Shown here piece by piece: positions 38,801 through 47,352 of a stretch of 64,000 nucleotides of DNA (within the stretch, counting starts at the first letter, position 1; each line of letters opens with the position of its first letter). This DNA comes from an uncultured Bacteroidales bacterium (lineage in GTDB: Bacteria; Bacteroidota; Bacteroidia; Bacteroidales; Paludibacteraceae). The DNA lies in the NCBI GenBank assembly GCA_946411385.1, contig CAMKDV010000002.1:1-64000 (forward strand), written 5' to 3'. A program made the translations under genes and the position numbers. The notes below the pieces were generated by a model that worked only from the letters and a program-made list of their open reading frames with translations, made no database searches and was not told the DNA's origin.

Positions 38801-39901
38801 GCTGAGTACATCACCGGCTTTGAAGCCACCTTCTGCCGGCTTGATAGCAACCCACTTGCCGTCAGCATATACATACGAGCTACCAACCTTGATGCCATTA
38901 ACAGTCACCGAGTTGGTATGAATCTTAACAGTACTTTCTTCTACACCGTTTGCGCCCAAGGTTGTAACGCCTACTTTCTCTGCTGCCACAGCAGACCAGT
39001 TGTAGATAGTGGTCACAGCGGGAGCAGCGGGAGCAGCAAATGTAATGCTGTTGAGCACAGCTTCTGACCACTGCGTAGCATTCGTGAGTTTTACCTTATA
39101 ATTACCGGCTTCGGCAACTGTGATAGAACCGATTTCCTTAACACCGGTATCCCATGATTGAGCTTCAGCTACAGCACCGATTTGCGTTGCACCGTCAGCA
39201 GAGAGAAGAGCTACACCATAGGTGTGACCGTTAGGAGCGGTAAAGTCAATAGAAACGGTGTATTCGCCAGCTTCTGCAAAGCTTACATTCCATGTAGCAT
39301 ATTCGCTCGGAGCCGTGCTCGGAGCAAAAGCGATAGCATTGTTCGCTACCGAAGCACCGGAAGACAACAGAGCATAAGCTGGGGTCAGAGTACCGGGAAG
39401 TGCAACAGAAACGCCCTGATAGTCAGCCTCGAATATAACATCTCTGAGTTTCATTGCCGACCAAGCAGTAGCAGCGTGTACGCGTACCTTGTAATTACCT
39501 GCTGCCAAGTCACTCAGATCCAATGCTCCGATAGCGTATTGACCACATTGACCGGATGAGCCTTTGTAACGAATTGCCTTAACCACTTCATCAGATTGGT
39601 TGAGGAGGTCGAGTTGTACGCGCCAACTGTTCGTGTTATAAACAACCACAGCAACGTTGTACTTAATCGGTTGGATTGTTACATCCCATTCAGCATAGAG
39701 AAGGGTGTCATTGGCGCTGTCATGAGCACCCATGTCGAAGTACGTTCCAGCGTAGTCCCCTTCAGCCAATGTGAAGTCCGGCATTCCTTCGGAACGGAAA
39801 CTTACGTTAGAAACATCCAACGTAGCAGGCAGAACAACCGGATCTGCCATCATGCCCGCTGCAAAAAGGATTGCAGCGAAAAAAGAGAGAATCTTTTTCA
39901 T
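35888..39901 (-). CDS. Large secreted multi-domain protein (CBM-like/fn3-like) with short C-terminal motif
   Basis: Signal peptide MKKILSFFAAILFAAGMMA; repeated beta modules; C-terminus KIIRNGQVYIVRDGVVYTVTGTRVQ. Confidence 0.75.
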   Translation of the reverse strand: MKKILSFFAAILFAAGMMADPVVLPATLDVSNVSFRSEGMPDFTLAEGDYAGTYFDMGAHDSANDTLLYAEWDVTIQPIKYNVAVVVYNTNSWRVQLDLLNQSDEVVKAIRYKGSSGQCGQYAIGALDLSDLAAGNYKVRVHAATAWSAMKLRDVIFEADYQGVSVALPGTLTPAYALLSSGASVANNAIAFAPSTAPSEYATWNVSFAEAGEYTVSIDFTAPNGHTYGVALLSADGATQIGAVAEAQSWDTGVKEIGSITVAEAGNYKVKLTNATQWSEAVLNSITFAAPAAPAVTTIYNWSAVAAEKVGVTTLGANGVEESTVKIHTNSVTVNGIKVGSSYVYADGKWVAIKPAEGGFKAGDVLSVAAVFNNSDDTKYAQVDVYAADGATRLFRSDSASTINGRTKAGDPIVQTYTLASNQDSLFFGRYGNTTMYITLLKVERSAAAETLTAPEAAPAAPEYPANQVKAVYSATYNADCGYGEWGSGTVYTQEEFGKKFVTTNLGYFGLTFEGDAALNCSAMEKLHLDVWIANDASLRVVPIHGGAEVGVTKNLVGQQWNSIEIALSEFEGVTDWSNVYQIKIDNAREITFWVNNIYFYTTVAPAVDETAPADVTAIAQNPSYFSVEIKANATDASGAILYSVLQGELIVATGHAASGADAVITVAGLTPATEYNFSVIAKDESANAAEPVAVTATTIAAPAAAPAPAIQAPLVKSIYSDAYTRVPAEVDTYNAAWWEPTVQTEGLIATGDHALFYAAKGTGMCGWQFSEFNATGYPYLHLDIYPLAAGTIDIYPVCKDIADGPYHKTTPALVANQWNHVVLDYSALDISKIFQIGWINYYALNGYFIDNVFFSSRAEATAAPEADRRIYAYGLNVERDGDNYTFTFNANIAPAEANFIFYNEGVEIGSVAIANPVAGLNTKVLAINEIPEGENLTWAVELKAAPVYSFNKLAEGESLMKCHLAIDNSPESDYFGRMYVANRAGSGAGGIYVYNQDYTVHTANTLAGQPKWQSMGRPSVAVDGTVYIGDWGDGHGGVYVMDPATLTATCLFQGTQASNGLWTNAEGTAMGSSTAAVGVYGEGANTVLYAMNEDASTAGATLYAHGVNVYQLGQSDGSVLNTWNVAPTMTFALLDNAAQMFVINPTSKGAFFSCSRAKPNNASGARSLQFYNTNGERTYVALPEGETADLTGSLGGGCAVSRDEDILAIVDGDGNILVYDVTWNDATPALTKSTKYNTEFAALGSLCFDYAGNIVVTAGANYNNSTANKLVAYGVPTDENEIIVPAKKALVVTGTGTGTAIDNSFVAPKIEKIIRNGQVYIVRDGVVYTVTGTRVQ

Positions 39902-39964
39902 GTTATTAAAAATTGGTTAATAAATATTGGTTAGCATCTATTGTTTTTTCACAACAAAACTTTA

Positions 39965-39996
39965 CAAAGTTACAACTTTTTTTACAAAAATGCAAA
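39965..39996 (-). promoter_or_regulatory. Promoter for 35888-39901
   Basis: Minus TAACTTTG (39972-39965), TTTG at 39996-39993, spacing 24. Confidence 0.75.
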
Positions 39997-40108
39997 TTTT
40001 TTTTACAAAAAAATGGGCAACTATGGAATATTTTTGCAATTTTCGTCAAAAATAGCCATAATTGCCCACTTTTTCACTGACGTAAACGACACGACAATCG
40101 GCGTCTAC

Positions 40109-42253
40109 TTACTCGACTTTCTCGGCGAGAATATTGTAGGTCTCACCGTTGCGGCGGATAAGCACCTGACCGTTGCGGATGAACTTCACCGCATTGGTAT
40201 CGGCATTGACGTTATCCACACCCAGTGTAGCTTCGATATAGAAGTAACCGCCGAAGTCTGCCCAGTCAGGATTGCCGGCAGGGCGGAAATAGACAGTCTT
40301 CTGTCCGGAATGTGCCGCATCGACAACGTACTGCTTGCCTATACCTGCGGGATACCAGGTCTCGTCTTCGCCGGAGATACCTACTACCAGGATGCTCATG
40401 CCTGCTTCGAGCTTGGCTTCCACGGTATATTCGCCGGCAACTTCAGCGTTCTCGACGAACATATATTCGTCCATTACAGCCCACTCGGTCATCGAACCTA
40501 CCAGATAATAGGTAGGGGGTTCGGGACATTCGGCTTCCTCGATAACTACATCAAAGATCTCGATGATATCACCGGCTCCTGCAAAGCCGAAATCGAGCAC
40601 AAGTATACCGTTGCTGCCATGCTCGCCTACAACACCTGCTACGACCTCGTCATAGATGAACGTCTCACCGGCACCCAGGTTGATCGATTGGTTCTCGTAG
40701 ATAACATTGGGCGTGTTGTTGTCTTCTTGCCATTTGAGGGTAACGCCGTTGATATCGTTGTTAGCCTTGATCTTGAGCGCTACGCGGTAGCACTTGCCGT
40801 CCTCGGCAGGAATGCCTTGATACTTGACTTGGGCTTTCCACTGTGCATCTTTGTTCTGACGGATGTACACGGTAGCTTTGCCGGAAGCAGCATCGTAGAT
40901 GAGGTAAGAACTCTTTTCTTCCTGCCAATTGGCATCGCCGAACCATGTATCCCATGGTCCGCGGTCAGCAGCCTCGGCGAGGATATAACCTTCGTGCCAT
41001 CCTTCACCACCCTGGCCGTCAGGACGGAAATAGACGGTATACATGCCGGAAGCGGTAACTTGGAAGTTGTTGCCCATGCCGGAGGGATACCAATCGGTAT
41101 CGGCAATGGTGATACCATCCGACTTAACCACCTTGAACTCGTCGCCGGCAAACAGGAGCAGAGACATCATGTACTCGTCGTCGTTCTCCGGGTTCTTTGC
41201 CAGTTTGTACTCAGGAAAAGCCTGCCAATTCGTCATATTACCTACCATATAGTATTCCAATGTAGGAATCCAGCGCGGGTCACCCAGGTCAGACCCATCC
41301 GTAGCAGCACCGAAGACAGGCGAACCACTGCTGATACGCAGGTCACCATTGGCTGCATCAAGGAACAGAGGATCCTGACCGGTGATACAATTGTTCTTGG
41401 TCACGGCGCTGCGAATGCCGTAGCCTTCGTCTTTGACATAGTTGAATACCAAGCAGTTGTCAGCCTCGCCGCCTTCCATGTGGATAGCACGCAGGTTATC
41501 GGTGCTCTCAGGCATGGCGAACACGCAGTTGGACACAACGGCATCGGTGGTCTTAATCTTACCGATAGCGGCATAGTCGGTATTCATCGCCTGCACATTA
41601 TAGAACGTACAATGATCGATGCGCACCTGACCTGTGGTAGCGCGTACATCAATCACACCTGCGCTATATGCGGCGGTATTGGTCGCGATGTTGGCAAAGG
41701 TAGAATTGGTAATGATCAATGCTCCCAGCGTTGCGTACTCCAGGAAGACGCAACTCTTCATGTTGTCATGGAAATAGCAATTGTTGATCACCACCGAGTC
41801 CAACTGACGGTCGGTACGGGTATGGATGATCGAGTTGTTCTGGGTAAAGCCAAAGAACTCGCAGCCTTCGAGGAAGAGTTTCTTACCCTCCGTACCGTCG
41901 GCAGGCACGATGATATTGTCATAACTGCCCAGGTCGCTGAGGTGACCGCAGTCGAACTTGATATTGTAGAACCTGGCTACGCCACCATTCTTGAAACGGA
42001 TAGGCACCTTGGGTTGCACAATCACTTCGGCACCATCCTCCGCCATGACGGTCACATCCTTGCCATGGAAAGCAATATAATCGCTATTCGACTCCACGTA
42101 CGTACCTGCAGCCATGACGATCACATCGCCGGAGCTGGCATTGGCTACCGCCTTGCGCAATGCGTCCGTAGTGCCGGTATTGATATTGATAACATTGGCA
42201 TTCGCTACTAACGCCACCAGCATTGCAGCGAAAAGACTAAATAACTTTTTCAT
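40109..42253 (-). CDS. Secreted right-handed beta-helix protein
   Basis: Signal peptide; ALRKAVANASSGDVIVMAAGTYVE and helix repeats; C-terminus FIRNGQVLIRRNGETYNILAEKVE. Confidence 0.75.
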   Translation of the reverse strand: MKKLFSLFAAMLVALVANANVININTGTTDALRKAVANASSGDVIVMAAGTYVESNSDYIAFHGKDVTVMAEDGAEVIVQPKVPIRFKNGGVARFYNIKFDCGHLSDLGSYDNIIVPADGTEGKKLFLEGCEFFGFTQNNSIIHTRTDRQLDSVVINNCYFHDNMKSCVFLEYATLGALIITNSTFANIATNTAAYSAGVIDVRATTGQVRIDHCTFYNVQAMNTDYAAIGKIKTTDAVVSNCVFAMPESTDNLRAIHMEGGEADNCLVFNYVKDEGYGIRSAVTKNNCITGQDPLFLDAANGDLRISSGSPVFGAATDGSDLGDPRWIPTLEYYMVGNMTNWQAFPEYKLAKNPENDDEYMMSLLLFAGDEFKVVKSDGITIADTDWYPSGMGNNFQVTASGMYTVYFRPDGQGGEGWHEGYILAEAADRGPWDTWFGDANWQEEKSSYLIYDAASGKATVYIRQNKDAQWKAQVKYQGIPAEDGKCYRVALKIKANNDINGVTLKWQEDNNTPNVIYENQSINLGAGETFIYDEVVAGVVGEHGSNGILVLDFGFAGAGDIIEIFDVVIEEAECPEPPTYYLVGSMTEWAVMDEYMFVENAEVAGEYTVEAKLEAGMSILVVGISGEDETWYPAGIGKQYVVDAAHSGQKTVYFRPAGNPDWADFGGYFYIEATLGVDNVNADTNAVKFIRNGQVLIRRNGETYNILAEKVE

Positions 42254-42279
42254 ATGCTTATTTGTTATTCTTCAACTTG

Positions 42280-45200
42280 TTACTTCACTTCCTGACCGAG
42301 CATGTCATATACGCGGCCGTTCTTGAGGATAAGGATCTGTCCGTTGCGGATGAACTTCTCGCCCTCCTGCATCTGTACTTCCACATTCTCGAGACCCACG
42401 ATAGGAGCAGTATGCGGCTTGTTGCGGACAATCTTCATCGAGTTCATCAGATCAGCCGTACCGTTGGTATTGGCGATGTACGAATCGACATAGATGCCGT
42501 CGCTCTTCACGGTGAACTTGGTGAACGAAGGAGCACCGGGCTGACCGAACATGCCGGTGAACAGATCGAAGTAGTTCAATACATCATGATGGCTGCCGTC
42601 GTAGAGCAGTTCAGGATCGGTGGTGTACTTCTCCTCCATCTTCTCGCGGCTGTACGGATAATAACGCTTACGTCCGCAGGTAGCGCCGATGAAATACATC
42701 GTACCATCGTCGGTGCAATACGTACCGCCCTTGATACCCGTCATGTTGGTATTGGTATTGACAGCCACATGCGTCGTGTCGGTAACGGCACCTTCGACTA
42801 CGGTACGCGTATCGGGATTAACCGGGCCAATCACCTCGTAGCAGTGGTCGTGACCCTGGATAGCCAAGTCGATCTCGCACTCCTTGATTACGGGCAACAT
42901 GATCTCGCGGAACAGAGGTATCTCGTCGTCAACCGAGTGACCCGAACCGGAGAAGATGTTCTTGTGGGACAGCGTCACACGATACTTGGTATTAGGATGC
43001 AGAGCTATCTGCTCCTTGAACCAGTTGGTAACATCCGTGGAGAGGTAGGTAGACTTCATAGAGGTCTCACCGCTGGACGAACGCCACCAGTCTTGCAACG
43101 AATAGACGAGGAAGAGCACGTCGCCATAAACGAAACTGTAGGTGATGCCATGGAACTGCGGACGATAGGATTCGGGCACAGACATAGCAAAATCGGTATT
43201 GGTATTGAAATGGTAATCGTAGTTGAGTAGCGGGCTGTCGTCATGGTTACCGTCGGTAACTACCATCGGCATCTTCATGATGACGGGCTTGATACTTTCC
43301 TCAAACCAGCGCTCCCACTCCCATTCGGAGTTGGCGTCGGTACCCGTTTCAACAAAGTCACCGGGGAAGAGGCAGAAACGTGCATCGGGCACGGTGTTGG
43401 CGGCTGCGGTAGCGCACCACTTGGCGTTCTCGACATACTCGGCATCCTGAATATGGCTATCCGACATGTAGAGGAACGAATATTCGCCTTGTGACGCATT
43501 CTGCGTGCGGAAATGGCCAATCTTGCTCCAGTGGCCTTCATAACCTACGCGCCAACTGTAAGCAGTGCCCGGCATGAGGTTGGTAGCCATAGCCTTGTGG
43601 CTGACATAACGGAAAGCAGTCTTGGACGGCATACCCGTAGCCTTCAACAGGCCGGAAGTGGAAACAGCATAACGTAGCGGTACGGTGGTAGTAGGTTCTG
43701 CATCGAGCGTGAGCACATCTTCGCCGGCAAAATCAGCTGCGGTAGCATACGCCTTGGCTACGATCTGCACCTTGCCTTCAGTAACACCTTCGTTGGTGAA
43801 CCAAGCGAACGCCATGTTGGTACGCGGATTGCCGTTGATATTAGCCACCATGTTGTACGGCTCTTCTTTGTCAACCAACTGAAGAGCAGCATCATACATA
43901 GCTGCAAGTTTCTCGTCGATAGTAGCAATCATCTCATCGGTAGCAGAGAAACTATCGATACGGGCTGCCTCTTTGGCTACCCAGAACGGGATGAACGACG
44001 GGATGGTGTAGTCCTCAATATTAAACAGCGTATCGGCCATCAGCACCTCTACCGGATAGAGTACAGGAGGTTTGGGCGTAACAACAGCTATTACGGCATC
44101 GGTAAAGCCGCCGTCTACACTCGTGGCACGAATCGTTGTTATACCTTCGCTCACGCCGGTAATCGTACCATGGTTGTCCACCGAAGCGATAGCCGGATTG
44201 TCGCTCACCCAGTTAAGCGTACGGTTGGAAGCATTGCGCGGAGTGAAGATTACACTGACGGCTGCCATGCTCTCCACGTGCAGAGAGATGGTATCCTGAT
44301 AGATATCGAAGCCCTGCAGCGGGATAACAGGCGCATTGGGGTCATACTCGTATGCACCTACATCCGACGCCGTACCTTTCGGACGCGTAACGCCGTTGAG
44401 GTCGGTAGCGGGAGCCTTGGAGTCCAGACCTTTGTCGATAAGGAACGAACCTGCCTCAATCGACCAATCGGCTGCCTGCATCATAGCAATCTCGGCTGCG
44501 TTGGTCGGCACACCGATAAAATTGGTAGGAGCTACGAAGTGCGGACCATCTGCAGCATCGTTATCCGCATTGAGCGTGAGGCTGAGGAACGGCTCGGAGT
44601 TGAAGCCCTGGTCAGCAATATTGTTGCTGGACGGAGCACCGAGAATATAGTTAGCGGGATCGGCAAAACCTTCCTCTGCACGGTTGCCCCACATGACGGA
44701 ATTGAACGTATAACCCTCGGAGTGGATGCCGGCATACTTGGCACCATAGTTGTTGGTGAACGTACAGTTGATCACCTCACCTGCGGGGTTGTACACGCCG
44801 CCGGAGTTAGGCCAACTGTCGCCAGCCGTATTGTTGTAGAGCACACAGTTGCGGATACTACCACCACGGAGCACTACAGAAGCGTACACGCCCTGGCAAC
44901 CACGGATAATACAGTTCTCAATCACGGCACCGGTGTTGTGGATAGCACCACCCGAACTGTTGGCTGTACAAAGTTCGATGAGGCAGTTGCTGATGACGGT
45001 AGGCAAGGTCTTGTCGGCTACATCCACATAGATAGCGCCGCCTGCTGACTGCGAATGGCAGTCGCGCATGATACAGTTGTTCACCGTCATGTTGCCGCGC
45101 ATGTAGAAGGCGCTGCCCGACGACGAATACTCGGCGTGCTCCAGGATCAGACCGTCGAAGAGCAACGGGATAGTGGGTTCAGCCTCAGCCTTGACAAGGA

Positions 45201-45519
45201 TCTTGCCAAGTTCAGAACCATCCATAACGGTCTGAAAGATCTCAGGATCGCGCATACCCGAAGCGGCATCGTAGCCCCCCATGATGGATACGAACTTGCC
45301 GGTAGTGATCGTCACGCGCTCGTTGTACCTGCCGGCTGCGATGAACAGTGTGTCACCGTCGGCACACGCACTGAAACCTTTTGTGATCGTTTGTACGGCA
45401 GTGGCCCACGACAAACCGTCGTTGTTGTCATCGCCACCGGCCTGACTAACGAAATGATTAGCTGCTGACGTGCACAGCGCTGCCGTGCAAAACGTCAAAA
45501 AGAGTAAAACTTTTCTCAT
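42280..45519 (-). CDS. Secreted beta-helix + Ig-like + metallophosphoesterase protein
   Basis: N-terminal GLSWATAVQTITKGFSACADGDTLFIAAGRY; phosphoesterase GDFVETG..VVTDGNHDD..AIQGHDHCYE; C-terminus FIRNGQILILKNGRVYDMLGQEVK. Confidence 0.85.
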   Translation of the reverse strand: MRKVLLFLTFCTAALCTSAANHFVSQAGGDDNNDGLSWATAVQTITKGFSACADGDTLFIAAGRYNERVTITTGKFVSIMGGYDAASGMRDPEIFQTVMDGSELGKILVKAEAEPTIPLLFDGLILEHAEYSSSGSAFYMRGNMTVNNCIMRDCHSQSAGGAIYVDVADKTLPTVISNCLIELCTANSSGGAIHNTGAVIENCIIRGCQGVYASVVLRGGSIRNCVLYNNTAGDSWPNSGGVYNPAGEVINCTFTNNYGAKYAGIHSEGYTFNSVMWGNRAEEGFADPANYILGAPSSNNIADQGFNSEPFLSLTLNADNDAADGPHFVAPTNFIGVPTNAAEIAMMQAADWSIEAGSFLIDKGLDSKAPATDLNGVTRPKGTASDVGAYEYDPNAPVIPLQGFDIYQDTISLHVESMAAVSVIFTPRNASNRTLNWVSDNPAIASVDNHGTITGVSEGITTIRATSVDGGFTDAVIAVVTPKPPVLYPVEVLMADTLFNIEDYTIPSFIPFWVAKEAARIDSFSATDEMIATIDEKLAAMYDAALQLVDKEEPYNMVANINGNPRTNMAFAWFTNEGVTEGKVQIVAKAYATAADFAGEDVLTLDAEPTTTVPLRYAVSTSGLLKATGMPSKTAFRYVSHKAMATNLMPGTAYSWRVGYEGHWSKIGHFRTQNASQGEYSFLYMSDSHIQDAEYVENAKWCATAAANTVPDARFCLFPGDFVETGTDANSEWEWERWFEESIKPVIMKMPMVVTDGNHDDSPLLNYDYHFNTNTDFAMSVPESYRPQFHGITYSFVYGDVLFLVYSLQDWWRSSSGETSMKSTYLSTDVTNWFKEQIALHPNTKYRVTLSHKNIFSGSGHSVDDEIPLFREIMLPVIKECEIDLAIQGHDHCYEVIGPVNPDTRTVVEGAVTDTTHVAVNTNTNMTGIKGGTYCTDDGTMYFIGATCGRKRYYPYSREKMEEKYTTDPELLYDGSHHDVLNYFDLFTGMFGQPGAPSFTKFTVKSDGIYVDSYIANTNGTADLMNSMKIVRNKPHTAPIVGLENVEVQMQEGEKFIRNGQILILKNGRVYDMLGQEVK

Positions 45520-45594
45520 GATATAAGGAATGATTTAGTAATTTGCCTGTAATAGTGCATCAGCCACGACGGGCCGATGCACTGATGCCATGAG

Positions 45595-47340
45595 TCAATT
45601 GGGTACGCCATGAGGCTGGGTGCGAACCACGCGCATCGTATTGAACAGCGTAACGTTGCCCTCGTCATCATCAGCGGTGTAGGAGTTGAACTCGATGCAG
45701 TCGTCCTTCACGGTGATCTTGGTGAAGCTCGGAGCTTCGGGCTGACCGAACATACCGGTGAAGAGGTCGAAATAGTTGTTGACGTTGTGGTGCTTGTTAT
45801 CGCTAAGCTTCGACGGGTCGTCGGTATAATCGCTCTCCATGCGCTCGCGGCTATGCGGATAATAGCGCTTGTGACCGCAGGTAGCACCTATGAAATAGAA
45901 TGTACCTTCGTCGGTGCAGAACGTACCGCCCTTCTTGCCGGTCATGTTCTTGTTACGGTCAACATCCACTTCCTCCACATCGCTGATAGCACTCAGGATA
46001 GGCGTGCAGTCGTCAGGATTAACCGGACCAATCACCTCGTAGGTATGATCGTGGCCTTGCAGAGCTATATCCACCTCGCAAGCCTTCATCGTAGGCAACA
46101 TACATGCGCGGAACAACGGCGGCTCTTCGTCCGTCGAGTGGTCCGAACCCGAGAACAGGTTGAAGTGAGCCAGCGAAATGCGGTACTTGGTGTTCGGGTT
46201 CTCCGTGACTGACTTGCGGAACCAGTAGCTGATATGATCGGTGAGGTATTCCGAAGTCATGTCGGTATACTTATACGGCTCACGCCAGAAATCTTGCATC
46301 GAGAATACCAGGAAGAGCACATCACCATAGACGAAGTTATATACGATACCTTCAAACTGCGGTTTGTTGGTGATGGTATAATTGAACTCGTTGTCGGTAT
46401 TGAAGTGGTAGGTATAGTTGATGTTCGGGCTATCGTCATGGTTGCCATCGGTAACCGCCATCGGCATATTCATGATAACGGGGTTGAGCGACTCTTCGAA
46501 CCAGCGCTCCCACTCCCATTCGCTATTGTTGGCATCACCGTCCTCAACAAAGTCACCCGGGAAGACGCAGAACTTGGCTTCGGGCACCGTCTTCACGGCA
46601 GCCAACGCACAACGACGGGCTTCCTTGATGTACTGAGCGTTCATGATATGACTGTCGCTCATGTATATGAACGAATATTCGCCTTGGTTCTCATCCTCGG
46701 TGCGGAAATGACCGATAGGACTGCGATGCCCCTGGTAACCTACGCGCCACGAATATGCAGTACCGGGCGTAAGGTTGGTGGCAACAGCTTTGTGGCTCAT
46801 ATATTTGTAGCGCACACTGCCCAGGATACCTGATGCTTTCACGATGTACTGCGCTTTGCCGGTGTAGCGGAGTGCCTTGGTCTGCGTAGCCGTTGCCGGC
46901 ACGGTGATAACACCGTTGCCTGCATCAAAGTCTGCCTCGGTGGCATCCGCCTTGGCTATGATCTGCACTTCGCCCTCGGTGATGCCGTCGTTGGTAAACC
47001 AGCAGAAACCCATACGGGTGTGCGGGTCACCGTTGATGTTGGCAATCATGTTGTACGGCTCCTCTTTCGGAACGAGCTTCTCCACCCGGTCATACATCGC
47101 TTTGATGTTCGCCTCACTCGGATCGTTGGCACAGGTCTGGATGGCAATCTTGAGCATCGTATGGCTCGGAACGGTGTAGTTGTCCACGGTGTACATGGAG
47201 TCCACTTTCTCCCATTCGGTAAGCGGAACATACACATCCGTGCTGTCACCGGGCTTCTGCTCCGGATCATCATTAATAGGCTGCTTGCACGACCATAGGG
47301 TCACACTGCAAAGCATCAAAAGGAAATAAATCTTTTTCAT
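45595..47340 (-). CDS. Metallophosphoesterase lipoprotein (purple acid phosphatase-like)
   Basis: Lipobox LWSC; GDFVEDG..AVTDGNHDD..ALQGHDHTYE. Confidence 0.85.
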   Translation of the reverse strand: MKKIYFLLMLCSVTLWSCKQPINDDPEQKPGDSTDVYVPLTEWEKVDSMYTVDNYTVPSHTMLKIAIQTCANDPSEANIKAMYDRVEKLVPKEEPYNMIANINGDPHTRMGFCWFTNDGITEGEVQIIAKADATEADFDAGNGVITVPATATQTKALRYTGKAQYIVKASGILGSVRYKYMSHKAVATNLTPGTAYSWRVGYQGHRSPIGHFRTEDENQGEYSFIYMSDSHIMNAQYIKEARRCALAAVKTVPEAKFCVFPGDFVEDGDANNSEWEWERWFEESLNPVIMNMPMAVTDGNHDDSPNINYTYHFNTDNEFNYTITNKPQFEGIVYNFVYGDVLFLVFSMQDFWREPYKYTDMTSEYLTDHISYWFRKSVTENPNTKYRISLAHFNLFSGSDHSTDEEPPLFRACMLPTMKACEVDIALQGHDHTYEVIGPVNPDDCTPILSAISDVEEVDVDRNKNMTGKKGGTFCTDEGTFYFIGATCGHKRYYPHSRERMESDYTDDPSKLSDNKHHNVNNYFDLFTGMFGQPEAPSFTKITVKDDCIEFNSYTADDDEGNVTLFNTMRVVRTQPHGVPN

Positions 47341-47352
47341 TGTATTACCATT

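Noticed and set aside
37439-39067. 542-aa + strand ORF
   Set aside because: Antisense to the 1337-aa secreted protein; Ser/Arg/Asn-rich low-complexity translation without domain features.
39941-42211. 756-aa + strand ORF
   Set aside because: Antisense shadow of the beta-helix gene at 40109-42253, which has a signal peptide, the shared C-terminal motif and coding-like composition.
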